Source of the DNA: an uncultured Selenomonadaceae bacterium
GTDB taxonomy: Bacteria > Bacillota > Negativicutes > Selenomonadales > Selenomonadaceae
Assembly: GCA_905233965.1 (NCBI GenBank)
Contig: CAJOFG010000007.1
Span: 1 to 12,813 of the forward strand
DNA: 12,813 nt
Reading direction: 5' to 3'
The translations under genes and the position numbers were made by a program. A model generated the notes under the pieces. The model made no database searches. It was not told the DNA's origin and saw nothing but the letters and a program-made list of their open reading frames with translations. Below, one piece after another: positions 6,570 through 12,813 of the stretch. Every line of letters starts with the position of its first letter. The stretch's first letter is position 1.

Positions 6570-6704
6570 TTACCATCTGAAAATGATTCTGCGGCGACGA
6601 CGGCGGCGTCTGCGACGAATTATGATTATTCTGCGACCGCCGGAAACTTCGTTCATGTCCTCATCTTTTAATTCAACCTTGTTTAAATTTTTTTCGTTTG
6701 TCAT
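6570..6704 (-). CDS. Arginine-rich secreted peptide precursor 1 (Arg10 core), double-glycine leader
   Basis: This is a 44-codon gene. The ATG at 6704 follows GGGAGA with 8-nt spacing. The 23-residue leader begins MTNEKNLNKV and ends ELKDEDMNEVSGG, with the -4 Val, -7 Met, -12 Leu, Gly-Gly pattern of C39-processed peptides. The predicted 21-residue core is RRIIII, then ten Arg, then IIFRW. That is 13 Arg and no acidic residue, with hydrophobic caps at both ends. The leader is acidic overall (about -3) and could mask the core before cleavage. The Arg10 run mixes codons (five CGC, three CGT, two AGA), so it is not a simple triplet expansion. A 43-nt gap separates it from the second peptide gene. 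Function is inferred as a membrane-active or cell-penetrating secreted peptide. Confidence 0.87.
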   Translation of the reverse strand: MTNEKNLNKVELKDEDMNEVSGGRRIIIIRRRRRRRRRRIIFRW

Positions 6705-6721
6705 TTTTAATTTCTCCCTTC
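6634..6721 (-). repeat. Leader-and-ribosome-site repeat, copy 1
   Basis: This is the partner of 6456-6543, 178 nt away, in the same orientation. It shows that the two peptide genes arose by tandem duplication. Confidence 0.9.
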
Positions 6722-6810
6722 AGATTTTTGTTTTGTGTTTTTCTTTTCGTCTTCATATACGCCGGTCCGGAAAATGTATTACAAACTTTTTCAAAAAATT
6801 TTTTCGCGCA
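6722..6810 (-). promoter_or_regulatory. Presumed promoter region of the peptide genes
   Basis: Because a terminator sits just upstream, the peptide genes probably need their own promoter here. The best housekeeping-like pair I see on the minus strand is TTGTAA and TATATG with a 19-nt spacer, which is weak. The poor match would fit recognition by the ECF-like sigma factor encoded next door, but no ECF consensus is obvious. An A-rich, unstructured leader precedes the ribosome site. Confidence 0.3.
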
Positions 6811-6840
6811 CAAAAAAACCGGGTCACTTTCAAGCCCGGT
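6811..6840 (-). terminator. Intrinsic terminator after the sigma-factor gene
   Basis: On the minus strand ACCGGG and CCCGGT form a 6-bp GC-rich stem (arms 6835-6840 and 6818-6823) with an 11-nt loop, followed by a T-run (complement of the A-run at 6812-6818). It begins about 10 nt after the sigma-factor stop and separates the export operon from the peptide genes. Confidence 0.75.
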
Positions 6841-6850
6841 CGGATTATTT

Positions 6851-7408
6851 TTAAATTTTGTCTTTCAATTTTTTTCGCAAAGTTTCGGAGGCGCGGAAGA
6901 AAATTATTCCGACGTTGCCCGGACTCAGTCCCAAAGTTTCGCCGATTTCTTTGTTCGTCATGTTCATCCAAAATTTCAATTCGATTATTTTTCTTTCGCG
7001 TTCGCCGAGTGTCGAAAGTGCTTTCAACAATTCCGAATTTCTTTCGCCGGTTAAAAATTGTTGCTCCGGCTGTTCGTGTTCGTCAATCGGCGGGTCAAAA
7101 GTTTCGTCCCATTCCGATTCCGGATGTCTGCCCAGACTGCGGAAAAAATTTATACAGGTTCTTTCGGCAATTCGACTTATCCACGTCGCGAAAGATGCTT
7201 TTTCTTTGTCGAATTTTTCCAAGTTGTCGCAGACTTTCAGAAAAACTTCGCTGACAATATCGTCGGCGGTTTCCGGATTTCTCACGCGAACATAAACCAG
7301 GTTGTAAACAATCGGAAAATATTTGTCGTACAGTTCCCGGAAAAGTTCGTCGTCGTCAACGGCACGCATTGCCAAGTCGCTGTAATACTCGTTGTCTTTC
7401 TTGCCCAA
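6851..7408 (-). CDS. ECF-like RNA polymerase sigma-70 family factor
   Basis: This 185-residue protein has only sigma regions 2 and 4. Region 2 is at about 20-90 (DELFRELYDKYFPIVYNLVY, ADDIVSEVFLKVCDN, FATWISRIAERTCINFF). Region 4 is at about 125-182 (LSTLGERERKIIELKFW, MTNKEIGETLGLSPGNVGIIFFRASETL), whose helix-turn-helix would bind the -35 element. It starts at TTG 7408 with an AGGAGGG site that begins in the stop codon of the upstream exporter gene, 12 nt away, so it is co-translated with the export genes. No anti-sigma factor gene is adjacent. Position between the exporters and the peptide genes suggests that it controls the peptide or export promoter; that is inference. Confidence 0.9.
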   Translation of the reverse strand: MGKKDNEYYSDLAMRAVDDDELFRELYDKYFPIVYNLVYVRVRNPETADDIVSEVFLKVCDNLEKFDKEKASFATWISRIAERTCINFFRSLGRHPESEWDETFDPPIDEHEQPEQQFLTGERNSELLKALSTLGERERKIIELKFWMNMTNKEIGETLGLSPGNVGIIFFRASETLRKKLKDKI

Positions 7409-7420
7409 AATTTTCCCTCC

Positions 7421-10078
7421 TCAAGTCGTCTGTCGTCTGACCAGAGTTGCAAACACTCCTTCTTTCGCGGTCAGCTCGTCGAAAGTTCCGCTCTCGACGA
7501 TTCTGCCGCCTTCCATTACCAAAATTCTGTCGCAGTCCTTTATCGTGGAAAGTCTGTGCGCGATGACGATTCGCGTGACGTGAAGTCGGTCGATACTTTC
7601 CTTGACGATTGACTGTGAGCGATTGTCCAGCGCGGAAGTCGCTTCGTCGAAAATCAAAATCGCCGGTTTTGACGCAAGAGCGCGGGCAATTAAAATTCTT
7701 TGCCGCTGTCCGCCGGAAATATTTGTACTGCCTTCCGAAATAACCGTCTGCATACCCATTGGCATTTCGTCTATATCGTCGGCAATTCCGGCAGCCTCCG
7801 CCGCGTCCCATGCATCGTCTTGAGTCAAATTAGCCGAGCCGACTATGTTTGAAAAAATATCTCCGCTCATCAGCTGACCGTTTTGCAAAACAACGCCCAT
7901 TTGAGTTCGGACGGAAACCGGATTCAATTCCGACAAATCTTGTCCGTCGAAATAAATCGCGCCGGTTTTCGGCTTTTCAAATCCGAGCAGAAGTCTGACC
8001 AAAGTCGATTTACCGCAACCGGATTTTCCGACGATCGCCAAATTTTCTCCGGCGGCAACTTCAAAACTGATGTCTTTCAAAACGTCCGGCAAATTTTCCC
8101 CGTAGGAAAAAGTCAGGTTGCTGACTTTGATTGCGCCCGTCAAAAGTTCGGAGTCAATTTTTTCGTCGTTCGTTTCCGGAACTTCTTCCATAATCGGACG
8201 CAAATTTGCAATGTGAGGGTGAATCGTAAAAAATTGCGTGACCATCGGAATCAGTGTTTCAAACGTCGCATTTAATCCGGCACACGCCGCGCTGAATGCC
8301 AAAAATTGCGGGTAGGTTATCGTCTGCTGATTCGTCACGGCAAATTCGTAAAGTATCATCAGGAAAATGAACGGCTGAATACTCGCGACGATTAAATTAT
8401 AATTCTTTTGCCAACGAAGTTGCAAATTCCATTTCCACGTTTCGCCGAAAATTTTACTCCACAATCCGTAAGCTTGAGCCTCCGCGCCTTGAATACGGAA
8501 TTTTGCAAAGCCGGCGAAAATTTGTTGAACGATGCCGGCTTCCTCGTTTTGCGCGTTCACCAATCCGGTTTGCACTTTAACGACGTTTCTGTCGATGAAC
8601 GCCGCGATTAAACACCAGACCAACCAAATCGCCAACGCCGCCAACGTCAACCGGATGCTGTAGTAACACATAAGGAAGATACTCCAGAACGAAAACAGCG
8701 CGTCGAAAATTACCGCTGCAAATTGACTGTCCAAAACAAGTTTGACGGATTCCAAGCCGACCATGATATTTGCAAGTTCGCCGGATTGATAGCGTCGGAA
8801 AAATTTTTCCGGCAAAGTTAAAAGTCGTCCCCAAAGCGCGGACTCGAAAGACATATCCGCCCGCGATGTCAATCTTATCACCGCAACGGAGCGCATGGCA
8901 CGCAGAGCCGTCGTCGTAACCGTCGTTATCAACATGACTTGCGTTACCGTGACAAGACCTTCCCTGTCAAGTATCGGGATAATGTCTTGGAAAATTGTTT
9001 CCGTGATAATCGGCGTGATGACCGGTATCATTCCGACCAAAACGCTTACAAATAAAATCGTTTGATAATCGGATTTCCAACTGTGCCGGAAAATGAAACT
9101 CAGCAAATCCCGGATCCTCAATTTTCTTTGCGGAAGTCCGGCGTAACAGGCAAAAGCATTTCGATTTATTTTCGCGGCAACTTCTCCGTCAATCGGGATT
9201 CCTTCCGGATTTTCCTTCGTAACCATTTTGTAAGTCGCGGGGGAAGTCGGTATCAAAACTGCCGGCTCGTTGTCCTCACCGACGAACCCGATTAAAACGC
9301 CGCCGTCTTTTTCGTACCAATCGGTCGGGAGAAAAACCGGACGCATTTGCATATTGTTTTTTTGCATGAGCCGCCGGAGCAAACCGATCGCGTCCAACTT
9401 TTTTGCAATATCCGGATTTATCGAAAGATGATCCGCCGGCATCAAAAGAGCGTTCGCCGTGCATTTGACGATAAAAGCAATTTCGTCCGTCGCCGTCGAA
9501 GTTTCTTCTTCATACAAAATTTTTTCTTCGCCGAGAAGAATATCCATCGACTCTTCCAAAGCGCGTTGATTTTTAATTTTTCTTACGTCGATTCTGTTCG
9601 CGAGCCGCTTAACTTCTTTTTGAAGTCGAAGTCCGGTGAGCATTAAAAAAATATTTTCGTTCGACGCGCAGACCGCAAAAATTTTTTTCGTATCGTTCCG
9701 GCACTTGTCGAACATATCTTGACGAACCCATTTACTTAAATCTTCGTCCCCTCTGTCGGCAAGGTACCGGAGCCACGACAACTTGATTAAGCCGGAGAAC
9801 CAGTCTTGCATGAATTTTTTCATTTCTCCGGCGGGGAGTGACATTATCGGAATTTCTTCGTACTCCGAATCTTCAACGGCGTAAATCATCATGTCCACCG
9901 TTTCAAATTCATCTTCGGCGTAAAAAATTGCCGTGCCTTCCGTCCGCTCCAGCAAAAAAATTTGGTGAAAATCTTCCTCCGGTTTTGTGACGGCGTAGAC
10001 TTCAATTTTCCCGGAAACGACTTTCAAAAAATTTTCCGGATTTTTCAACAAGAGACGTTCGCCCGAAAGTAATTTCAA
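7421..10078 (-). CDS. NHLM-type bacteriocin ABC exporter, permease/ATPase without peptidase (ABC2)
   Basis: This 885-residue inner-membrane protein has a long N-terminal cytosolic region (about 1-320) that lacks C39 peptidase motifs. It begins LLSGERLLLKNPENFLKVVSGKIEVY, resembling a cyclic-nucleotide-binding-like fold. An exporter membrane domain follows from about 325 to 620 (for example TILFVSVLVGMIPVITPII). The nucleotide-binding domain has Walker A GKSGCGKST (684-692), signature ISGGQRQR (787-794), Walker B ILIFDE (807-812) and the H-loop His841. This layout matches the second ATPase of nitrile-hydratase-leader microcin export systems. The start is TTG at 10078, overlapping the TGA of the peptidase exporter by four bases (TTGA); its ribosome site GAGGAGG lies in the last codons of that gene. 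It probably works with the peptidase exporter and HlyD adaptor. Confidence 0.92.
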   Translation of the reverse strand: MKLLSGERLLLKNPENFLKVVSGKIEVYAVTKPEEDFHQIFLLERTEGTAIFYAEDEFETVDMMIYAVEDSEYEEIPIMSLPAGEMKKFMQDWFSGLIKLSWLRYLADRGDEDLSKWVRQDMFDKCRNDTKKIFAVCASNENIFLMLTGLRLQKEVKRLANRIDVRKIKNQRALEESMDILLGEEKILYEEETSTATDEIAFIVKCTANALLMPADHLSINPDIAKKLDAIGLLRRLMQKNNMQMRPVFLPTDWYEKDGGVLIGFVGEDNEPAVLIPTSPATYKMVTKENPEGIPIDGEVAAKINRNAFACYAGLPQRKLRIRDLLSFIFRHSWKSDYQTILFVSVLVGMIPVITPIITETIFQDIIPILDREGLVTVTQVMLITTVTTTALRAMRSVAVIRLTSRADMSFESALWGRLLTLPEKFFRRYQSGELANIMVGLESVKLVLDSQFAAVIFDALFSFWSIFLMCYYSIRLTLAALAIWLVWCLIAAFIDRNVVKVQTGLVNAQNEEAGIVQQIFAGFAKFRIQGAEAQAYGLWSKIFGETWKWNLQLRWQKNYNLIVASIQPFIFLMILYEFAVTNQQTITYPQFLAFSAACAGLNATFETLIPMVTQFFTIHPHIANLRPIMEEVPETNDEKIDSELLTGAIKVSNLTFSYGENLPDVLKDISFEVAAGENLAIVGKSGCGKSTLVRLLLGFEKPKTGAIYFDGQDLSELNPVSVRTQMGVVLQNGQLMSGDIFSNIVGSANLTQDDAWDAAEAAGIADDIDEMPMGMQTVISEGSTNISGGQRQRILIARALASKPAILIFDEATSALDNRSQSIVKESIDRLHVTRIVIAHRLSTIKDCDRILVMEGGRIVESGTFDELTAKEGVFATLVRRQTT

Positions 10079-12327
10079 TATTCGTCCGCCTCCTCATCAT
10101 CGTATTCGTCGTCATACTCCTCGTCCAATTCTTCCGCGTCCTCTTGCGTGCGCTCCTCAATCAATCTTCTGTAAGCTCCGTCATGTTGCATCATTTCCCG
10201 GTGAGTTCCGCGCTCCGCAACTTTTCCGTACTCCAGGACAATAATTTCGTCGCAGTCCCTTATTGTTGAAAGTCTGTGCGCGACGACAAGACAGGAGCAA
10301 CCGCGCCGACGAATATTTTCCAGCACCGTCAATTCGGTTACCGGGTCGAGTGCGGCCGTCGCTTCGTCGAGAATCAAAAGCGACGGATTGCAGGCAAGAG
10401 CACGCGCAATTTCCAGCCGCTGCCGTTGCCCGCCGCTGAAATTTCTGCCGCCTTCTTTGACGATTGCGGAGTAGCCGCCTTCGATTTTCAAAATGTCGTC
10501 GTGAATACAGGCATCTTTCGCCGCCTGAATCACGTCCGCTTTTTGAATCGAATCGTCAAAAAGACTTATATTTTGTCGAACAGTGCCGGTGATTTGAAAA
10601 ATATCTTGGTCAACCGACGAAAGAGAATTTACAATCACGGCGCGGGGAATATCTTTCCGCTCGTACCCGTCGAATAAAACTTTTCCCGACCATTCCTCGT
10701 AAAGTCCGGTAACGATTTTTGCCAGCGTCGATTTCCCGGAGCCTGACGCGCCGACAATCGCAACCCACCGGCCGGGTTTCAAATGCAGATTGAAATTTTC
10801 CAGCAACGGAGGTTCAAGCGGACTGTAACCGAAATTTATATTTTCCAACCGCAAATCACCGGACAATCTTTTTTTCGGGAAAGGTTGCTCTTCGTCCGGG
10901 TAATTCAGTTTGTCGATTTCGTATTGCCGAACGTCATCAAGCCGGCGCATTTGCATCTCGGTTGTCTGCAAGTCCTGATTCAGTCCCAGCAACGTCGTGA
11001 CCGGTGCTTGAAAATTTCCCATCAAAGTTTGAAACGCGACGAACATTCCGGCAGTCATCGCGCCGTCCATAATCGAAAAGCCGCCGAACGTCATAATCAA
11101 TGCGCTGTTAAATCCGGCAAGGAAAGTCGGCAGGAGCGAAAATGTCAAATGCCAAAGTTTGGACTCTTGAGTTGCCGTCAAAACTTTTGCGCGGTAACCT
11201 GCCCACTTCGTGAAAAAGTCAGCCTCCGTTCCGTTCGCCTTTATGCTGTCGATCATCAAAAGTCCGTTCATCACCGTGCCGAATTCTTTACCCTGATCCT
11301 GTTGTATCCTCATGATTAAATCCGTCAGCCGCCGGTTAATCACGAAAAAAACCGCAACGTCAATCAGCGTGAATAACAATCCGATTGCCGCCAAAGTCAC
11401 GCTGTACTGGAACAGGAGGAGCAGGAAGAAAAACGCGACAAAAAAATCCAATACGGCAGTCGCCGCATCGCCGGACAAAACATTTGCAACCTCTTCGTTG
11501 AACGAGGCACGCGCCGCAACTTCCGCCGCGTAACGCTGATGAAAAAATTGCATCGGCAGTTTCAAGAGATGCCAAAAAAAACTTGACGAGTCCGCCAATG
11601 TCAATTTCTGTTGCCAGCGCGTCAAAATTATTGCGCGGAGCGTTTGCAGAACTCCGGTTATCAACATTGCAACCGTCATTGCCAAAATGAGATTGAACAT
11701 CCAATCGGGACGTTTCCCGGTTAAAATGTCGTCCAAAAAAATTTGGCTGAATACCGGCGACGCAAGTCCGGGAATAATCATTCCGAGCGAAAGTATAGTC
11801 AAAAAAATCATCGCCGGCTTGTCCCGCAACAATTTTTCCGCAACGGAATTTACCACGCTGTACGGTCTGCCCTCCGGTTTAAAATTTTCTCCGGGCTTAA
11901 TCGTGATTGCAATTCCGGTATACGAGGTTAAAAAATCTTCCCAGACAACTTCGCGACGACCGGCGGCGGGATCGTTCAGGTAAGCAACATCGCCTTTGAA
12001 ACCTTCCAGCACGAGGAAATGATTAAATTCCCAGTGAATTATCATCGGAAAAATTCCTTCGTCGCGAAGATTTTGAGCCTTCCATTTGTAACCGTGAACT
12101 TCGCAATTTCTTTTCCGCGCCGCCTTCATCAGGTTGCTTGCCTTCGAGCCGTCACGATTAACGCCGCACTCTTGACGCATTTTTTCAAGCGGTACCCACA
12201 TTCCGTAATGAGCCAGAATCATTGCGAGAGATGCCGCGCCGCACTCCGTCGCTTCCATTTGCAAAATTGTCGGCACTTTCACGCGGGAACCGGAATGATT
12301 AAAAAATTCTTTTATCTTCTCAATCAT
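10075..12327 (-). CDS. C39-peptidase bacteriocin ABC exporter (NHLM ABC1 type) with acidic tail
   Basis: This 750-residue protein cuts double-glycine leaders and exports the cores. The N-terminal C39 peptidase (about 20-150) has Gln23 and catalytic Cys29 in QMEATECGAASLAM, His103 in HWEFNHFLVL and Asp119 in LNDPAAG. Membrane helices follow at about 172-450. The ATPase has Walker A GASGSGKST (526-534), signature FSGGQRQR (630-637), Walker B LLILDE (650-655) and His684. The last 22 residues (729-750) hold 16 Asp/Glu plus Tyr, an unusual tail. I chose ATG 12327, which has AGGTGA just upstream and lies 5 nt past the hlyD stop; GTG 12351 would add eight residues but has no ribosome site. Its likely substrates are the arginine-rich peptides at 6386-6704. 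Confidence 0.93.
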   Translation of the reverse strand: MIEKIKEFFNHSGSRVKVPTILQMEATECGAASLAMILAHYGMWVPLEKMRQECGVNRDGSKASNLMKAARKRNCEVHGYKWKAQNLRDEGIFPMIIHWEFNHFLVLEGFKGDVAYLNDPAAGRREVVWEDFLTSYTGIAITIKPGENFKPEGRPYSVVNSVAEKLLRDKPAMIFLTILSLGMIIPGLASPVFSQIFLDDILTGKRPDWMFNLILAMTVAMLITGVLQTLRAIILTRWQQKLTLADSSSFFWHLLKLPMQFFHQRYAAEVAARASFNEEVANVLSGDAATAVLDFFVAFFFLLLLFQYSVTLAAIGLLFTLIDVAVFFVINRRLTDLIMRIQQDQGKEFGTVMNGLLMIDSIKANGTEADFFTKWAGYRAKVLTATQESKLWHLTFSLLPTFLAGFNSALIMTFGGFSIMDGAMTAGMFVAFQTLMGNFQAPVTTLLGLNQDLQTTEMQMRRLDDVRQYEIDKLNYPDEEQPFPKKRLSGDLRLENINFGYSPLEPPLLENFNLHLKPGRWVAIVGASGSGKSTLAKIVTGLYEEWSGKVLFDGYERKDIPRAVIVNSLSSVDQDIFQITGTVRQNISLFDDSIQKADVIQAAKDACIHDDILKIEGGYSAIVKEGGRNFSGGQRQRLEIARALACNPSLLILDEATAALDPVTELTVLENIRRRGCSCLVVAHRLSTIRDCDEIIVLEYGKVAERGTHREMMQHDGAYRRLIEERTQEDAEELDEEYDDEYDDEEADEY

Positions 12328-12332
12328 TCGGT

Positions 12333-12813
12333 TCACCTGTTCCTGAGCCACTGACTCAATTTGTAGAATACCGTTTCAATCGGCGGATTGCGGTCAATTA
12401 TTATGGAACCGGTGCAGAAACTTCCGGCTTTAATCTCTTTGTGTTCGCCGACAAAAGAAGTCCACAGGTAACCGGATTCCGACGAAGGGTCTTTAACCAA
12501 GTCGAAAACTATTTCCATGACACCGCCGTTGCTCGCGTTCATCACCATTTGAGCAAGCTGAGGATTCCCTATCTTTTGCTCCACGTCCTGCAAAGATACC
12601 GGGTACTCGGAAACGCTGCGAACAACGCCGATTAAACTTCCGGAAAGTGAAACGTCCACCCCGTTCGGCGCAACCTGGATCGTCTGTCCGGGTTTAACGC
12701 GCTTTCCCTTTTCGACGGAGATATAAAAAATTCCGGTCAAGTCCTCGCGCTTTTCGGTAAGTCGAATTGTGCAAATCGGCGTACCCGGCGCAACGACCGC
12801 ACCTTTCGTTACA
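12333..12813 (-). CDS. HlyD-family periplasmic adaptor of the NHLM exporter, C-terminal part
   Basis: The frame is open to the right edge, so only the last 159 residues are visible; the TTG at 12740 is internal, not a start. The segment contains a lipoyl/beta-barrel region typical of membrane-fusion proteins (KGAVVAPGTPICTI, ISVEKGKRVKPGQTIQVAP). It then continues with SLIGVVRSVSEYPVSLQDVEQ and ends with GSFCTGSIIIDRNPPIETVFYKL, the usual end of bacteriocin-export HlyD proteins. Such adaptors bridge an inner-membrane ABC exporter to the cell exterior, with an outer-membrane channel in diderms. It stands 5 nt before the peptidase exporter, so the operon begins further right, outside the window. 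Confidence 0.85.
   Translation of the reverse strand, partial: VTKGAVVAPGTPICTIRLTEKREDLTGIFYISVEKGKRVKPGQTIQVAPNGVDVSLSGSLIGVVRSVSEYPVSLQDVEQKIGNPQLAQMVMNASNGGVMEIVFDLVKDPSSESGYLWTSFVGEHKEIKAGSFCTGSIIIDRNPPIETVFYKLSQWLRNR

Noticed and set aside
6386..6704. Possible nitrile-hydratase-type or Nif11-type leader on the peptides
   Set aside because: Those leaders are much longer (about 60-90 residues). The 23-residue leader here follows the ComC-like double-glycine pattern instead.
6524..6704. Similarity of MTNEK (peptide starts) to MSNEK (methyltransferase and decarboxylase starts)
   Set aside because: Only a few A-rich start-proximal codons agree and the match ends at once; early AAA/GAA codons are common after ribosome sites in this genome.
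6722..6810. A firm housekeeping promoter for the peptide genes
   Set aside because: The best candidate boxes match poorly and have a 19-nt spacer, so I list only a presumed region.
6583..7254. 223-codon plus-strand frame beginning MILRRRRRRLRRIM
   Set aside because: The arginine run is the complement of the CGC/CGT tract of the peptide gene. It also runs antisense through the sigma factor and has no ribosome site; the minus-strand reading has a leader, a ribosome site and a duplicate.
1..12813. tRNA, rRNA, CRISPR arrays or insertion sequences
   Set aside because: No cloverleaf-like segment, spaced identical repeats or transposase motifs were seen; the only repeats are those listed.

Overview
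The window looks like a motile, anaerobic Firmicute, most likely a Negativicute of the Selenomonas type. This is inferred from flagellar fliK/flgD of that style, a carboxy(nor)spermidine synthase next to a decaying PLP-decarboxylase, strong GGAGG ribosome sites, A/T-rich spacers and a liking for CCG-GAA codon pairs. The taxon is not proven.

Positions 1-3686 (all minus strand): a well-expressed-looking saccharopine-dehydrogenase-family gene (carboxynorspermidine/carboxyspermidine synthase) with a recognisable promoter. It is followed by a compact DpnII-like restriction-modification pair: a DpnA-type adenine methyltransferase overlapping a GATC endonuclease. Next comes a scar in which the first ~75 codons of a diaminopimelate/carboxynorspermidine-type decarboxylase (frameshifted and with a nonsense codon) are fused to the last ~90 codons of a cytosine-5 methyltransferase. 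The last item is an unrecognised gene running off the left edge. An 18-bp perfect direct repeat links the methyltransferase start and the decarboxylase-remnant start. The region reads as a chromosomal polyamine operon invaded more than once by restriction-modification units.

Positions 3726-6272 (plus strand): fliK and flgD behind a sigma-28-like promoter, ended by an intrinsic terminator. FliK carries a Gln/Asn/Pro-rich tandem-repeat middle and the conserved C-terminal hook-length domain.

Positions 6301-12813 (minus strand): a peptide-secretion locus. In transcription order it holds an HlyD-type adaptor (partial), a C39-peptidase ABC exporter, a second ABC exporter with a long N-terminal cytosolic region (together the NHLM bacteriocin-export architecture) and an ECF-like sigma factor, all overlapping or 5-12 nt apart. 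A terminator closes that unit. Then come two tandem small genes of 44 and 46 codons, both under 50 residues. They share a nearly identical 23-residue double-glycine leader and have divergent, extremely arginine-rich cores (one contains ten consecutive Arg). A final terminator follows.

The most exciting content is this locus. The C39 peptidase should cut after the GG and release 21- and 23-residue polycationic peptides. The exporter that should do so ends in a strongly acidic Asp/Glu/Tyr tail. No modification enzyme or immunity gene is visible in the window.
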